Shown here in pieces: positions 8,694-16,163 of a stretch of DNA of 64,000 nt. Below the pieces are notes generated by a model. That model ran no database searches, was not told the origin of the DNA, and saw only the letters and a list, made by a program, of their open reading frames with translations. The stretch's first letter is position 1. Every line of letters starts with the position of its first letter. Origin of the DNA: Streptomyces sp. NBC_01197 (GTDB taxonomy: Bacteria; Actinomycetota; Actinomycetes; Streptomycetales; Streptomycetaceae); assembly GCF_036010505.1 (NCBI RefSeq), contig NZ_CP108569.1:2854001-2918000 (forward strand). Reading direction: 5' to 3'. A program made the translations under genes and the position numbers.

Positions 8694-10310
8694 ATGACCA
8701 GCACCCGCACCGCCGCCTGGCAAGAGCTCGTCACCTCGGCTCTGCTCGGCACCGACCGCAGGCCACCGCCGACCGGGGACCTTCCGCTGCTGGACGCGGC
8801 CGCTCTCCACACCGTACGGCGCAGGGCAGGGCTGCTTCCCGCTGCCGCAGCCGCGCCGCCCTCCCCTGCTCCGGACGATCCACGGCCCGAGCCGCCCGAG
8901 CCTGCCAGACGAAGACTGGCTCAACTGCTGGCCGACCGGCCCGGGCCCCCGGGATCGGGCGGACGGCGCGGCGCGGCACCCGACCTCACCGAGTTGCTGC
9001 CCCAGTGGCTTGCGGCGGCTCTCCGGCACGGCTACCGCGCGCCGGCCTCGCAGTTGGACGCGCTGCTCGACGCGGCTCGGGCGCGTACGGATCTGCGGCC
9101 GCACGCACTCGCCTTCGCCGGAGCACGCGGACTGTGGCTCGCCCGGCTCAATCCTGACTGGAAATTCGCGCTGCGCAGCACGTCGGGCGGCGGGGCGCTG
9201 CCCGCGCCCACCGCCACGGAGGCCGTTCAAGGCCTCTGGGAGGAAGGCCTGTTCGTCGAGCGCGTGGCACTCCTCACCTCCGTACGGGCGCATTCACCGG
9301 CAGCTGGTATCGCCCTGCTCGCCACCACATGGACCAGGGAACGAGCCGAGGACCGGCTGATGTTCCTCGACTCGTTGCGCACCGGGCTCACGGATGGGGA
9401 CGAGCCCTTCCTGGAGCGAGCCCTGGCCGACCGGAGCCGCAATGTCCGCTCCACCGCGGCCGAACTGCTCTCCGCTCTGCCCACGTCCGCGCTGGCCGGG
9501 CGGATGGCGGACCGCGCGATGACGTGCGTCAGTCTGGACCTGTCCGTGGACCAGGTCCGGATCTCCGTCGAAGCGCCGCACGAGTGCGATGCGGCGATGC
9601 AGCGCGACGGCGTGTCCGCGGTCCCACCGGCCGGACGGGGCGAGCGGTCCTGGTGGCTGGGCCAACTGGTGGAGGCCACTCCGCTCGGTGTCTGGACCAC
9701 CAGGCTGCGAGGCCGCACGCCCGACCGGATCGTCACACTGCCGGTGGCGGACGGCTGGGCAGAGGAACTGCACGCCGCATGGCGCCGGGCCGCAGTGCGG
9801 CAGCGGGACCCCGAATGGTCGCGAGCGCTGCTCTCGGGTCCCGGCACGACGTCCCTCGCCGAGCGCTCCGAACTGCTGGCCGCGCTACCGGACGACGAAC
9901 GGGCTCGCTGGATAGCGGAGTTCATAGCCGGGCACGGGTTGTCGGAGGCGTTCCAGCTGCTGGCCGTCTGCGATGTGCCCTGGGCGGAGCCGCTGGGCCG
10001 GGCCGTGGTGGACGCGCTGGAGATCGCGCGGGATGCGGGCAGTTATCCCTGGAGCTTCAGCGGCGTCATGGGACTGGCCGAACGGTGCCTGGACCCCACC
10101 GAAGCACCACGCCTTGAGATCCTCACCGCGCTACCGGACGAAACAGAGAGGGCGTCACCGGGAGCCGGCGGCTACTGGTCGGAGGCATTCCAGCGGCTGG
10201 TCTCGACGTTGAAGCTCCGGGCTGCGATGGCCGCGGAACTGGCAGGGGAACTGGCGGAGGAACTGACAGGGGAGGCGCGCTTGGCAGAGGCGATGGAACC
10301 GACGGCTTGA
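8694..10310 (+). CDS. DUF5691-like helical-repeat protein
   Basis: 538 residues from ATG 8694, chosen because GGAGGGG lies a few bases upstream and because MTSTRTAAWQELVTSALLGT is the usual start of this family. Upstream in-frame sequence is low quality. The protein is rich in Leu/Ala/Arg helices, including an internal stretch similar to HEAT-type repeats (EPFLERALADRSRNVRSTAAELLSALP). No catalytic motif was recognised. It ends with a Glu/Ala/Leu repeat. As the downstream partner of the SWIM gene it is probably the scaffold of the module. Cytoplasmic by sequence. Family name from recognition; function unknown. Confidence 0.8.
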   Translation: MTSTRTAAWQELVTSALLGTDRRPPPTGDLPLLDAAALHTVRRRAGLLPAAAAAPPSPAPDDPRPEPPEPARRRLAQLLADRPGPPGSGGRRGAAPDLTELLPQWLAAALRHGYRAPASQLDALLDAARARTDLRPHALAFAGARGLWLARLNPDWKFALRSTSGGGALPAPTATEAVQGLWEEGLFVERVALLTSVRAHSPAAGIALLATTWTRERAEDRLMFLDSLRTGLTDGDEPFLERALADRSRNVRSTAAELLSALPTSALAGRMADRAMTCVSLDLSVDQVRISVEAPHECDAAMQRDGVSAVPPAGRGERSWWLGQLVEATPLGVWTTRLRGRTPDRIVTLPVADGWAEELHAAWRRAAVRQRDPEWSRALLSGPGTTSLAERSELLAALPDDERARWIAEFIAGHGLSEAFQLLAVCDVPWAEPLGRAVVDALEIARDAGSYPWSFSGVMGLAERCLDPTEAPRLEILTALPDETERASPGAGGYWSEAFQRLVSTLKLRAAMAAELAGELAEELTGEARLAEAMEPTA

Positions 10311-10724
10311 TGCTGCGTATCCGGTTCCCTGCACGACTCCGCGGGCGAACACCCCGCCCCCGTGAGCTCTGGGGAAAGGGTGATCCACAACCTGCCGCAG
10401 ATACGACGCGACGCGACCTGACGTGCTACCGCGTTGCGCGCTCCCCAGAGCACGCAACGGCAAAGCGCGCAACCGCAAAGCTGCGGCCCTGCCCAGCGCA
10501 GCCGCCGTGCAGGGGCAGGTGTTCGCTGTGCAGGGCGCGTGATCACCGTCGCCCGTTGCGTGGTGGGCCCACCTGCGGGCGGGGGCGACAGCAGAGACCG
10601 CCCCCTGGGCGGCGGGCGTTTGCTGGGCGTCTACCGGCGGGCCCTGACTGCCGCGCCGGGTGGTCCTTGCGGCCTGCCGCCCGCTGGTCCCTGCGGCCTG
10701 CCGCCCGCTGGTCCTGGCTACCCC
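10311..10724. other. Intergenic stretch left of the IS110 element
   Basis: No convincing gene. All frames here are Arg/Pro-rich shadows. A 24-bp unit beginning GGTCCTTGCGGCCTGCCGCC is present twice (10662-10685 and 10686-10709, one mismatch) with a partial third copy up to the insertion element. Confidence 0.5.
10662..10718. repeat. 24-bp tandem repeat next to the IS left end
   Basis: Two adjacent 24-bp copies differ at one base; a third begins at 10710 and stops near the presumed left end of the insertion element. Confidence 0.8.
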
Positions 10725-10736
10725 GTTATGTTTTTC

Positions 10737-10993
10737 GCGGTCCTGCAATGGGACCGCTGGCCTCCGGGTCCGGCATGACTGTTGCCCCCTGTCGAAGGCA
10801 TGACCTGGGGGGTGGTGTCACCGGGCCCGGGAGGTGTTGTCGGAGACGCTGATGAGAGGTCCGGCCACCGCCCGGTCCGGCGCAATGCCGGACAGTTCGC
10901 GGGCGGCAGGTCTGCATAACGTGGATGCGCGCGTACGACACCCATGCCGAGGCCGGCACCGTGAACACCCCCTTGAGGAGAGGGAGAACAACG
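10737..10993 (+). ncRNA. Candidate bridge-RNA region of the IS110 element
   Basis: IS110-group elements are known to express a structured bridge RNA from the non-coding end upstream of the transposase. This stretch starts with a perfect 7-bp hairpin (GCGGTCC 10737-10743, loop TGCAATG, GGACCGC 10751-10757). Further GC-rich complementary segments follow, including CCCCC near 10785 with GGGGG near 10809. The RNA limits and guide loops are inferred, not seen directly. Confidence 0.45.
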
Positions 10994-12208
10994 ATGCTCG
11001 ACACCACTGAGGTGGGCGTCTTCCTGGGCCTGGACGTCGGCAAGAGTGCCCATCACGGACACGGGCTGACCCCGGCCGGGAAGAAGGTCTTCGACAAGCA
11101 GCTGCCCAACAGCGAGCCGAATCTGCGGGCCGTCTTCGAGAAGCTGGCCACGAAGTTCGGCATGGTGCTGGTGATCGTGGACCAGCCCGCCTCCATCGGC
11201 GCCCTGCCCCTGGCCGTCGCCCGGGACACCGGTTGCAAAGTCGCCTACCTGCCAGGACTCGCGATGCGCCGGATCGCTGACCTGTATCCCGGCGAGGCGA
11301 AGACCGACGCCAGGGACGCGGCAGTGATCGCGGATGCCGCCCGCACCCTGCCCCACACCCTGCGCTCGCTCGAACTCGCCGACGAGATCACCGCCGAGCT
11401 CACCGTCCTGACCGGCTTCGACCAGGACCTCGCCGCCGAGGCCACCCGCACCAGCAACCGGATACGCGGCCTGCTCACCCAGTTCCACCCGTCGCTGGAG
11501 CGTGTCCTGGGCCCCCGCCTGGACCACCAGGCCGTCACCTGGCTCCTGGAACGCCACGGCTCCCCGGCCGCCCTGCGCAAAGCCGGCCGACGCCGCCTCG
11601 TCGAACTCATCCGGCCCAAGGCCCCGCGCATGGCCGCCCGGCTGATCGACGACGTCTTCGACGCCCTGGACGAGCAGACCGTGACCGTTCCCGGCACCGG
11701 CACCCTCGACATCGTGGTCCCGTCCCTGGCCCGCTCGCTCGCCGCCGTCCACGCACAGCGCCGGGCCCTGGAAGCCCAGATCAACACCCTGCTGGAGGCC
11801 CACCCTCTTTCCCCGGTCCTGACCTCGATGCCCGGCGTCGGCGTCAGGACCGCCGCAGTCCTGCTGACCACCGTCGGCGACGGCACCAACTTCCCCACCG
11901 CCGCCCACCTCGCCTCCTACGCGGGCCTCGCCCCGACAACAAAGTCGTCGGGAACCTCCATCCACGGCGAACACGCCCCACGAGGCGGAAACCGCCAGCT
12001 CAAACGGGCCATGTTCCTGTCCGCCTTCGCCTGCATGAACGCCGATCCCGCCTCCCGGACCTACTACGACAAGCAACGCGCCCGCGGAAAGACCCACACC
12101 CAAGCCCTCCTCCGCCTCGCCCGCCAACGCATCAGCGTCCTGTTCGCCATGCTCCGCGACGGAACCTTCTACGAACCCCGAACACCCACCGTTGCCCTCG
12201 CCGCATAA
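10994..12208 (+). CDS. IS110-family transposase (DEDD type)
   Basis: 404 residues from ATG 10994, preceded by GGAGAGGGAG; the frame is open further upstream but without conserved sequence. The N-terminal DEDD RuvC-like domain shows FLGLDVGKSAHHG, VIVDQPAS and KTDARDAAVIADAAR. The C-terminal transposase-20 domain shows TSMPGVGVRTAAVLLTTVGD and SGTSIHGEHAPRGGNRQLKR, the region of the serine that acts in recombination. Length and motifs are complete, so the enzyme is probably active. Together with the flanking RNA it would catalyse insertion and excision without terminal inverted repeats. It separates the five-gene module from icmB. Confidence 0.95.
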   Translation: MLDTTEVGVFLGLDVGKSAHHGHGLTPAGKKVFDKQLPNSEPNLRAVFEKLATKFGMVLVIVDQPASIGALPLAVARDTGCKVAYLPGLAMRRIADLYPGEAKTDARDAAVIADAARTLPHTLRSLELADEITAELTVLTGFDQDLAAEATRTSNRIRGLLTQFHPSLERVLGPRLDHQAVTWLLERHGSPAALRKAGRRRLVELIRPKAPRMAARLIDDVFDALDEQTVTVPGTGTLDIVVPSLARSLAAVHAQRRALEAQINTLLEAHPLSPVLTSMPGVGVRTAAVLLTTVGDGTNFPTAAHLASYAGLAPTTKSSGTSIHGEHAPRGGNRQLKRAMFLSAFACMNADPASRTYYDKQRARGKTHTQALLRLARQRISVLFAMLRDGTFYEPRTPTVALAA

Positions 12209-12371
12209 ACCAGACCAACACCCCCGAAACCGGCAGCGCGGAATTGACGAACGACATAGAGGCACCCCCCGGGCAGCCAGGCCAGCGGTGGCAGCTCCGG
12301 ACAGCCCGGGCGAAACTCTGTGGCCGGCTCTCGAACGACCGGGTGTCCCTGCCGGTCGGCCAGACGGACGG

Positions 12372-12529
12372 CTGGTCAGGAGGTGCCGCCAGCCAGGAAA
12401 GGGGGCAGCAGCCAGGAGGGGCGGCAGCCAAGAGGAGGAGAATCGCCCAGCCAAGAGGGGTGGCCGCCAGGAGATCGCCCAGCCAGGAGGCAGGGCAACC
12501 AGGAGGTGACCAACCAGGGAACCAGCCGG
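12372..12529. repeat. G-rich imperfect repeats between the IS and icmB
   Basis: The stretch repeats variants of GCCAGGAGG and GCCAAGAGG with spacers of about 10-20 bases. It has no plausible gene; it may be a decayed repeat array into or beside which the insertion element jumped. 12209-12371 holds only the IS right end. Confidence 0.6.
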
Positions 12530-12943
12530 TCAGGCGCCGGCGGGCTGGCGTACGTTCGCGTGGACCCAGTCCACGATGGATGTCGTGGTCGCACCCGGGG
12601 TGAAGATCTCAGCGACGCCCAGTTGCTTCAGCGGTGCGATGTCCGCTTCGGGGATGATCCCGCCGCCGAAGACCTTGATGTCTTCGGCGTCGCGCTCCTT
12701 CAGCAGCTCAATCACCTTCGCGAAGAGCGTGTTGTGGGCGCCGGACAGGATGGAGAGCCCGATCGCGTCGGCGTCCTCCTGAATGGCGGTTCCCACGATC
12801 TGCTCGGGCGTCTGGTGGAGGCCGGTGTAGATGACCTCCATACCGGCATCCCGCAGGGCACGCGCGATGACCTTCGCCCCGCGATCGTGCCCGTCGAGAC
12901 CCGGCTTGGCGACCACTACGCGGATCGGACCGACCACACCCAT
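12530..12943 (-). CDS. icmB: Isobutyryl-CoA mutase small (B12-binding) subunit
   Basis: 137 residues from ATG 12943, which has GGAGG at a good distance. The protein is a cobalamin-binding domain of the methylmalonyl-CoA mutase type: [11 protein letters not shown] contains the DxHxxG motif whose His ligates cobalt, SILSGAHN is the SxL element and FGGG the following turn. The small size and lack of a catalytic barrel fit IcmB, which pairs with a separately encoded IcmA to interconvert isobutyryl-CoA and n-butyryl-CoA in valine/fatty acid metabolism. The large subunit is not in this window, as is usual in Streptomyces. The repeat region and IS lie immediately downstream. Confidence 0.93.
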   Translation of the reverse strand: MGVVGPIRVVVAKPGLDGHDRGAKVIARALRDAGMEVIYTGLHQTPEQIVGTAIQEDADAIGLSILSGAHNTLFAKVIELLKERDAEDIKVFGGGIIPEADIAPLKQLGVAEIFTPGATTTSIVDWVHANVRQPAGA

Positions 12944-13295
12944 CACTGCCTCCATGCACGATGCGAACGAACGTGAACGAACGTTATCCACAGCATCTCG
13001 CAACCAGCCGTTTCGAGGTGGCCAGGGAGGGGGAAATCACACATGGGACACATTCACTACGCGTCACGCCCCGTGTCAGGGCGGAAATCCGGAAGTCTGC
13101 TCCGCCCCAGGCGCACCCGGGTGCCGCGTGACGGGAGCCGCAGGCGAGAGCGCCGCATTACCCGTACCATCGGCTGCACGGTGGATGGCACGGAAGCTGA
13201 CATGTCCGTCATGTCAGCCAAGGACTCTTCCGTGGCACCCATGAGTGCGTGTGGGGACAAGGTCGCCTCCATACGCGGTTCGGGAGGTCGCCCCC
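12944..13295. other. Divergent intergenic region between icmB and the lipase gene
   Basis: About 350 bp that must hold promoters for both genes. I see no gene and no confident promoter hexamers; AACGAACGTGAACGAACGTT near 12965-12984 contains direct repeats of GAACGAACGT. Confidence 0.4.
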
Positions 13296-14294
13296 ATGAA
13301 GGTGCTGCCGGATTTCCTCTCCCCCCAATGGCTGCTGCGCCAGCTCCAGCTTTCCTCCGTGCCACTGCGCGCAACGGCCCTCGACCTCGCGATCCTGGCC
13401 GGGCATGTGCTGCTCTACCCGTCCGGCATCACGGATGAGCGTCGGATCGACCTGCCACTGGACGCACCGCCCGGCGGACCCACGGGCAGGCGAAGCGTGG
13501 ACGGAAACGCGTCGACAGGGCACACCGGGCCCCCCGCAGGGTCGCCCGCGGTCGAAGCCCTCGGCGCCCCCCTCCGTAAGCCGGACGGGCGGCCACTCGG
13601 GCACCCACGCACCGGGGAGTCCACGGTCGAGCACCTCCCCCCTCCCGGCCAGGGGCACCGGCCCGTCGTACTGCTCCACGGCTTCGTGGACAACCGCTCC
13701 GTCTTCGTCCTGCTGCGCCGTTCCCTCCTGCGGCACGGGTGGCAGCACCCGGAGTCGCTCAACTACTCGCTGCTGACCTGCGACATCCGCGCGGCGGCCG
13801 AGTTGCTGGGGCAGCACATCGAGGAGATCTGCGCCCGCACGGGACACCAGGACGTCGACATCGTCGGACACAGCCTCGGTGGCCTGATCGCCCGGTACTA
13901 CGTACAGCGACAAGGTGGTGACAGACGGGTGCGCACGCTCGTCACCCTTGGCACGCCGCACGAGGGAACCCAGATCGCTCTGTTGATGAGCGCCCACCCA
14001 CTCGTCCGGCAGATGCTCCCCCACTCGGACGTGATCGAGGAATTGCGCGGGCCCGCGCCCGGCTGCCGAACCCGTTTCGTGAGTTTCTGGAGTGAACTCG
14101 ACCATCTGATGATCCCGGTCGAGGCCGGCTGTATCGACCACCCCGACCTCATCACGACGAATGTCAGGGTCAGCGGCATCGGACACCTCGCCCTGCCGGT
14201 GCACCCGGTCGTGGCCGCCGCCATCCGGGAGGCACTCGAGTCGTCCGACGAAACCGCCACCGGTTCCCTGGAAAGCGTCATCTCGGTCGCCTGA
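13296..14294 (+). CDS. Triacylglycerol lipase/esterase, alpha/beta hydrolase
   Basis: 332 residues from ATG 13296, with GGGAGG eight bases upstream. After ~130 residues containing a proline/glycine-rich insert comes the hydrolase core: PVVLLHGFVDNRSVF (oxyanion region), DIVGHSLGGLIARYYVQ (catalytic Ser in GHSLGG), TLGTPHEGT, an Asp near WSELDHLMIPV, and the catalytic His in GIGHLALPVHP. This order is typical of Streptomyces lipases of the LipA/EstA type. No clear cleavable signal peptide; the hydrophobic N-terminus (about residues 20-40) may anchor it. It stands alone between icmB (divergent) and the M23 peptidase gene on the same strand. Confidence 0.88.
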   Translation: MKVLPDFLSPQWLLRQLQLSSVPLRATALDLAILAGHVLLYPSGITDERRIDLPLDAPPGGPTGRRSVDGNASTGHTGPPAGSPAVEALGAPLRKPDGRPLGHPRTGESTVEHLPPPGQGHRPVVLLHGFVDNRSVFVLLRRSLLRHGWQHPESLNYSLLTCDIRAAAELLGQHIEEICARTGHQDVDIVGHSLGGLIARYYVQRQGGDRRVRTLVTLGTPHEGTQIALLMSAHPLVRQMLPHSDVIEELRGPAPGCRTRFVSFWSELDHLMIPVEAGCIDHPDLITTNVRVSGIGHLALPVHPVVAAAIREALESSDETATGSLESVISVA

Positions 14295-14559
14295 CAGTGG
14301 CCGGAAAACGCGTGGATGAACGACTGGAAGAAAAGGAAGCGAGGACGGTCAAAAGGCATTGATACGTCGAACGCTTCCCGAACGCCGGGCCAAGGCTGTG
14401 CACATAGCCCCTCGAAAGACGGCCGAATGCCCGATTCCCGGGCGTCCGCTACCTGCCGAAGATTGTCGCCGCCACGTACTGCCGGGTACAGTCGCGCCAC
14501 TGCTTCCACCGGGGGTGCCCCCGACGCAGGGCCCTGCTGCCGAGGCGAGAGAGACGTTG

Positions 14560-16113
14560 GTGAACGACCAGCAAACCCACGCCGGGTATGTCGGAAACGA
14601 CGATTACTCCGCCTCCAGCTCCACCGGTACTTTTGCCGTTGACCCGCTTTTCGGCGATATGCCGGGCAGGTACGCCCCCCAGCCGCACGAAGCACACCAC
14701 CACGCAGCCCACGCAGCAGGACACAGCGGAGAGTACGACTCCACCCAGTGGGACACCGGTTCCCACGGAACTCTCGGAACTCTCGGATACGACGCGACGT
14801 ATCAGCCGACCGGCCAGTGGCCGGTTCAGCCCCAGCCCCAGAGTTACGGCTATCCCACGCAGGTCGTAGCCGGTCAGGACACGGCCGGGTATGACACGAC
14901 GGGCCAGTGGGATGCCAGCGCCTGGAACTCCAACGCCGGGAAAATCACTGGTCGGTTCGAGAGCGCCGACACCACCCAGCAGTGGCTCGCGCCGTCCGAC
15001 GCCGCCGCCCCGTACGACACCGGTACGTACGACACCGGCCTCTACAGCACCGGCACATACGGCACTAGTGCGTACGGCAACGACACCGCTGCCCATGACG
15101 CAACCGCCTGGACATCCGTCGGTGAGGCGACTCCCCACGCGACCCAGCAGTTCGCCGCCGTCGGTCTTCCGGATGCCACCCTGCCAGAACACACCGCCGA
15201 ATTCGCGGCGTTCGCCGACCAGGACGGTCTCGCGGAGTTCAGTGAGCCCGAGTTGTCTGACGAGTCGGGCCACACAGCGGGTGCCCCCTCGGACGGCACC
15301 GCTCCCACCGCATCGCTCCCCGTGCCCCACCCTGAACCCCATCCCGCCGCGCGCCGCGCCTCGGGCGGCCGGGGCGGTCGTCGCCGTACACCTGCCAAGC
15401 GTTCCGCGCTGCTGACCATTGCCGTCCCCTCCGTCTGTGTGATGGGCGTAGCCGGAGTCGCCGCCGCGACCGTCGGAGGGATCGGGGAGAGCGGCAAGGA
15501 CAGCGACACGGCCACACAGGCCGCCGCTGATCCGTCGTCAGTCAAGCCGGTGGCCGCCAACAGCAAGCTGGACAGCCAGCTCGCCGACCTCAGCCACGAG
15601 GCCGACGACTTCGCCGACCGCGCGAGCCGCACGCAGGAGCGCATCGACCTGAAGCAGCGGCAGGCCACAGCGAAGAAGAAGGCCGAGGAGGAAGCCGCGC
15701 GCAAGGAGGCGGCCCGGCCGAAGTTCGTCCTGCCGGTGACGCAGAAGGGACTCAGCGCCTACTTCGGCCAGGCCGGGACCAACTGGATGTCCGTCCACAC
15801 CGGTATCGACTTCCCCGTCTCCTACGGAACGCCTGTCATGGCCGCCACCGACGGCACCGTCCGTACGCAGTGGAACAGCGCCTACGGCAACATGGCGATG
15901 GTGACGTCGCCCGACGGCACCGAGACCTGGTACTGCCACCTCAGCAGTACCAAGATCCGCTCGGGGTCCGTCAAGGCGGGCGAGGTCATCGCGTACTCCG
16001 GGGACTCCGGGAACTCGACCGGACCGCATCTGCACTTCGAAGTACGGCCCCACAGCGGCGCTGCCATCGACCCGCTGCCGTGGCTCCGCAGCCACGGCCT
16101 CAACCCGACGTAA
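14560..16113 (+). CDS. M23 metallopeptidase, membrane-anchored cell-wall hydrolase
   Basis: 517 residues from GTG 14560 (GAGAGAGA upstream); the frame is open earlier but looks non-coding. The N-terminal ~280 residues are low-complexity and rich in His, Gly, Tyr and Thr with repeats such as YDTGTYDTGLYSTGTYGTS, so this part is probably disordered in the cytoplasm. One membrane segment follows (LLTIAVPSVCVMGVAGVAAA), then a coiled coil of about 60 residues. The C-terminal LytM/M23 domain has HTGIDFPVSYGTPV (HxxxD zinc ligands) and GPHLHFEVRP (HxH). The architecture fits an external peptidoglycan endopeptidase or divisome regulator. A CCTGCCGGCAGG palindrome (16133-16144) follows the gene. Confidence 0.9.
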   Translation: MNDQQTHAGYVGNDDYSASSSTGTFAVDPLFGDMPGRYAPQPHEAHHHAAHAAGHSGEYDSTQWDTGSHGTLGTLGYDATYQPTGQWPVQPQPQSYGYPTQVVAGQDTAGYDTTGQWDASAWNSNAGKITGRFESADTTQQWLAPSDAAAPYDTGTYDTGLYSTGTYGTSAYGNDTAAHDATAWTSVGEATPHATQQFAAVGLPDATLPEHTAEFAAFADQDGLAEFSEPELSDESGHTAGAPSDGTAPTASLPVPHPEPHPAARRASGGRGGRRRTPAKRSALLTIAVPSVCVMGVAGVAAATVGGIGESGKDSDTATQAAADPSSVKPVAANSKLDSQLADLSHEADDFADRASRTQERIDLKQRQATAKKKAEEEAARKEAARPKFVLPVTQKGLSAYFGQAGTNWMSVHTGIDFPVSYGTPVMAATDGTVRTQWNSAYGNMAMVTSPDGTETWYCHLSSTKIRSGSVKAGEVIAYSGDSGNSTGPHLHFEVRPHSGAAIDPLPWLRSHGLNPT

Positions 16114-16163
16114 GCCGCCCGGCCCTGCCGGACCTGCCGGCAGGCCAAGCGGTGCCGCCCTGC

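Larger units (their letters stand above)
10720..12280 (+). mobile_element. IS110-family insertion sequence (approximate limits)
   Basis: The element consists of a ~270-bp non-coding left part, one transposase gene and a short right end. The right limit is placed near 12280 because the sequence after the stop (GACGAACGACATAGAGGCAC, 12247-12266) is one I recall near the ends of Streptomyces IS110 elements. The left limit is placed just before the hairpin at 10737. IS110 elements lack terminal inverted repeats, so the exact ends cannot be read from one copy. Low-complexity repeats flank both sides. Confidence 0.75.

Noticed and set aside
10718..12454. 578-codon minus-strand frame across the insertion element
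   Set aside because: It is the antisense of the transposase; the plus-strand frame has all family motifs.
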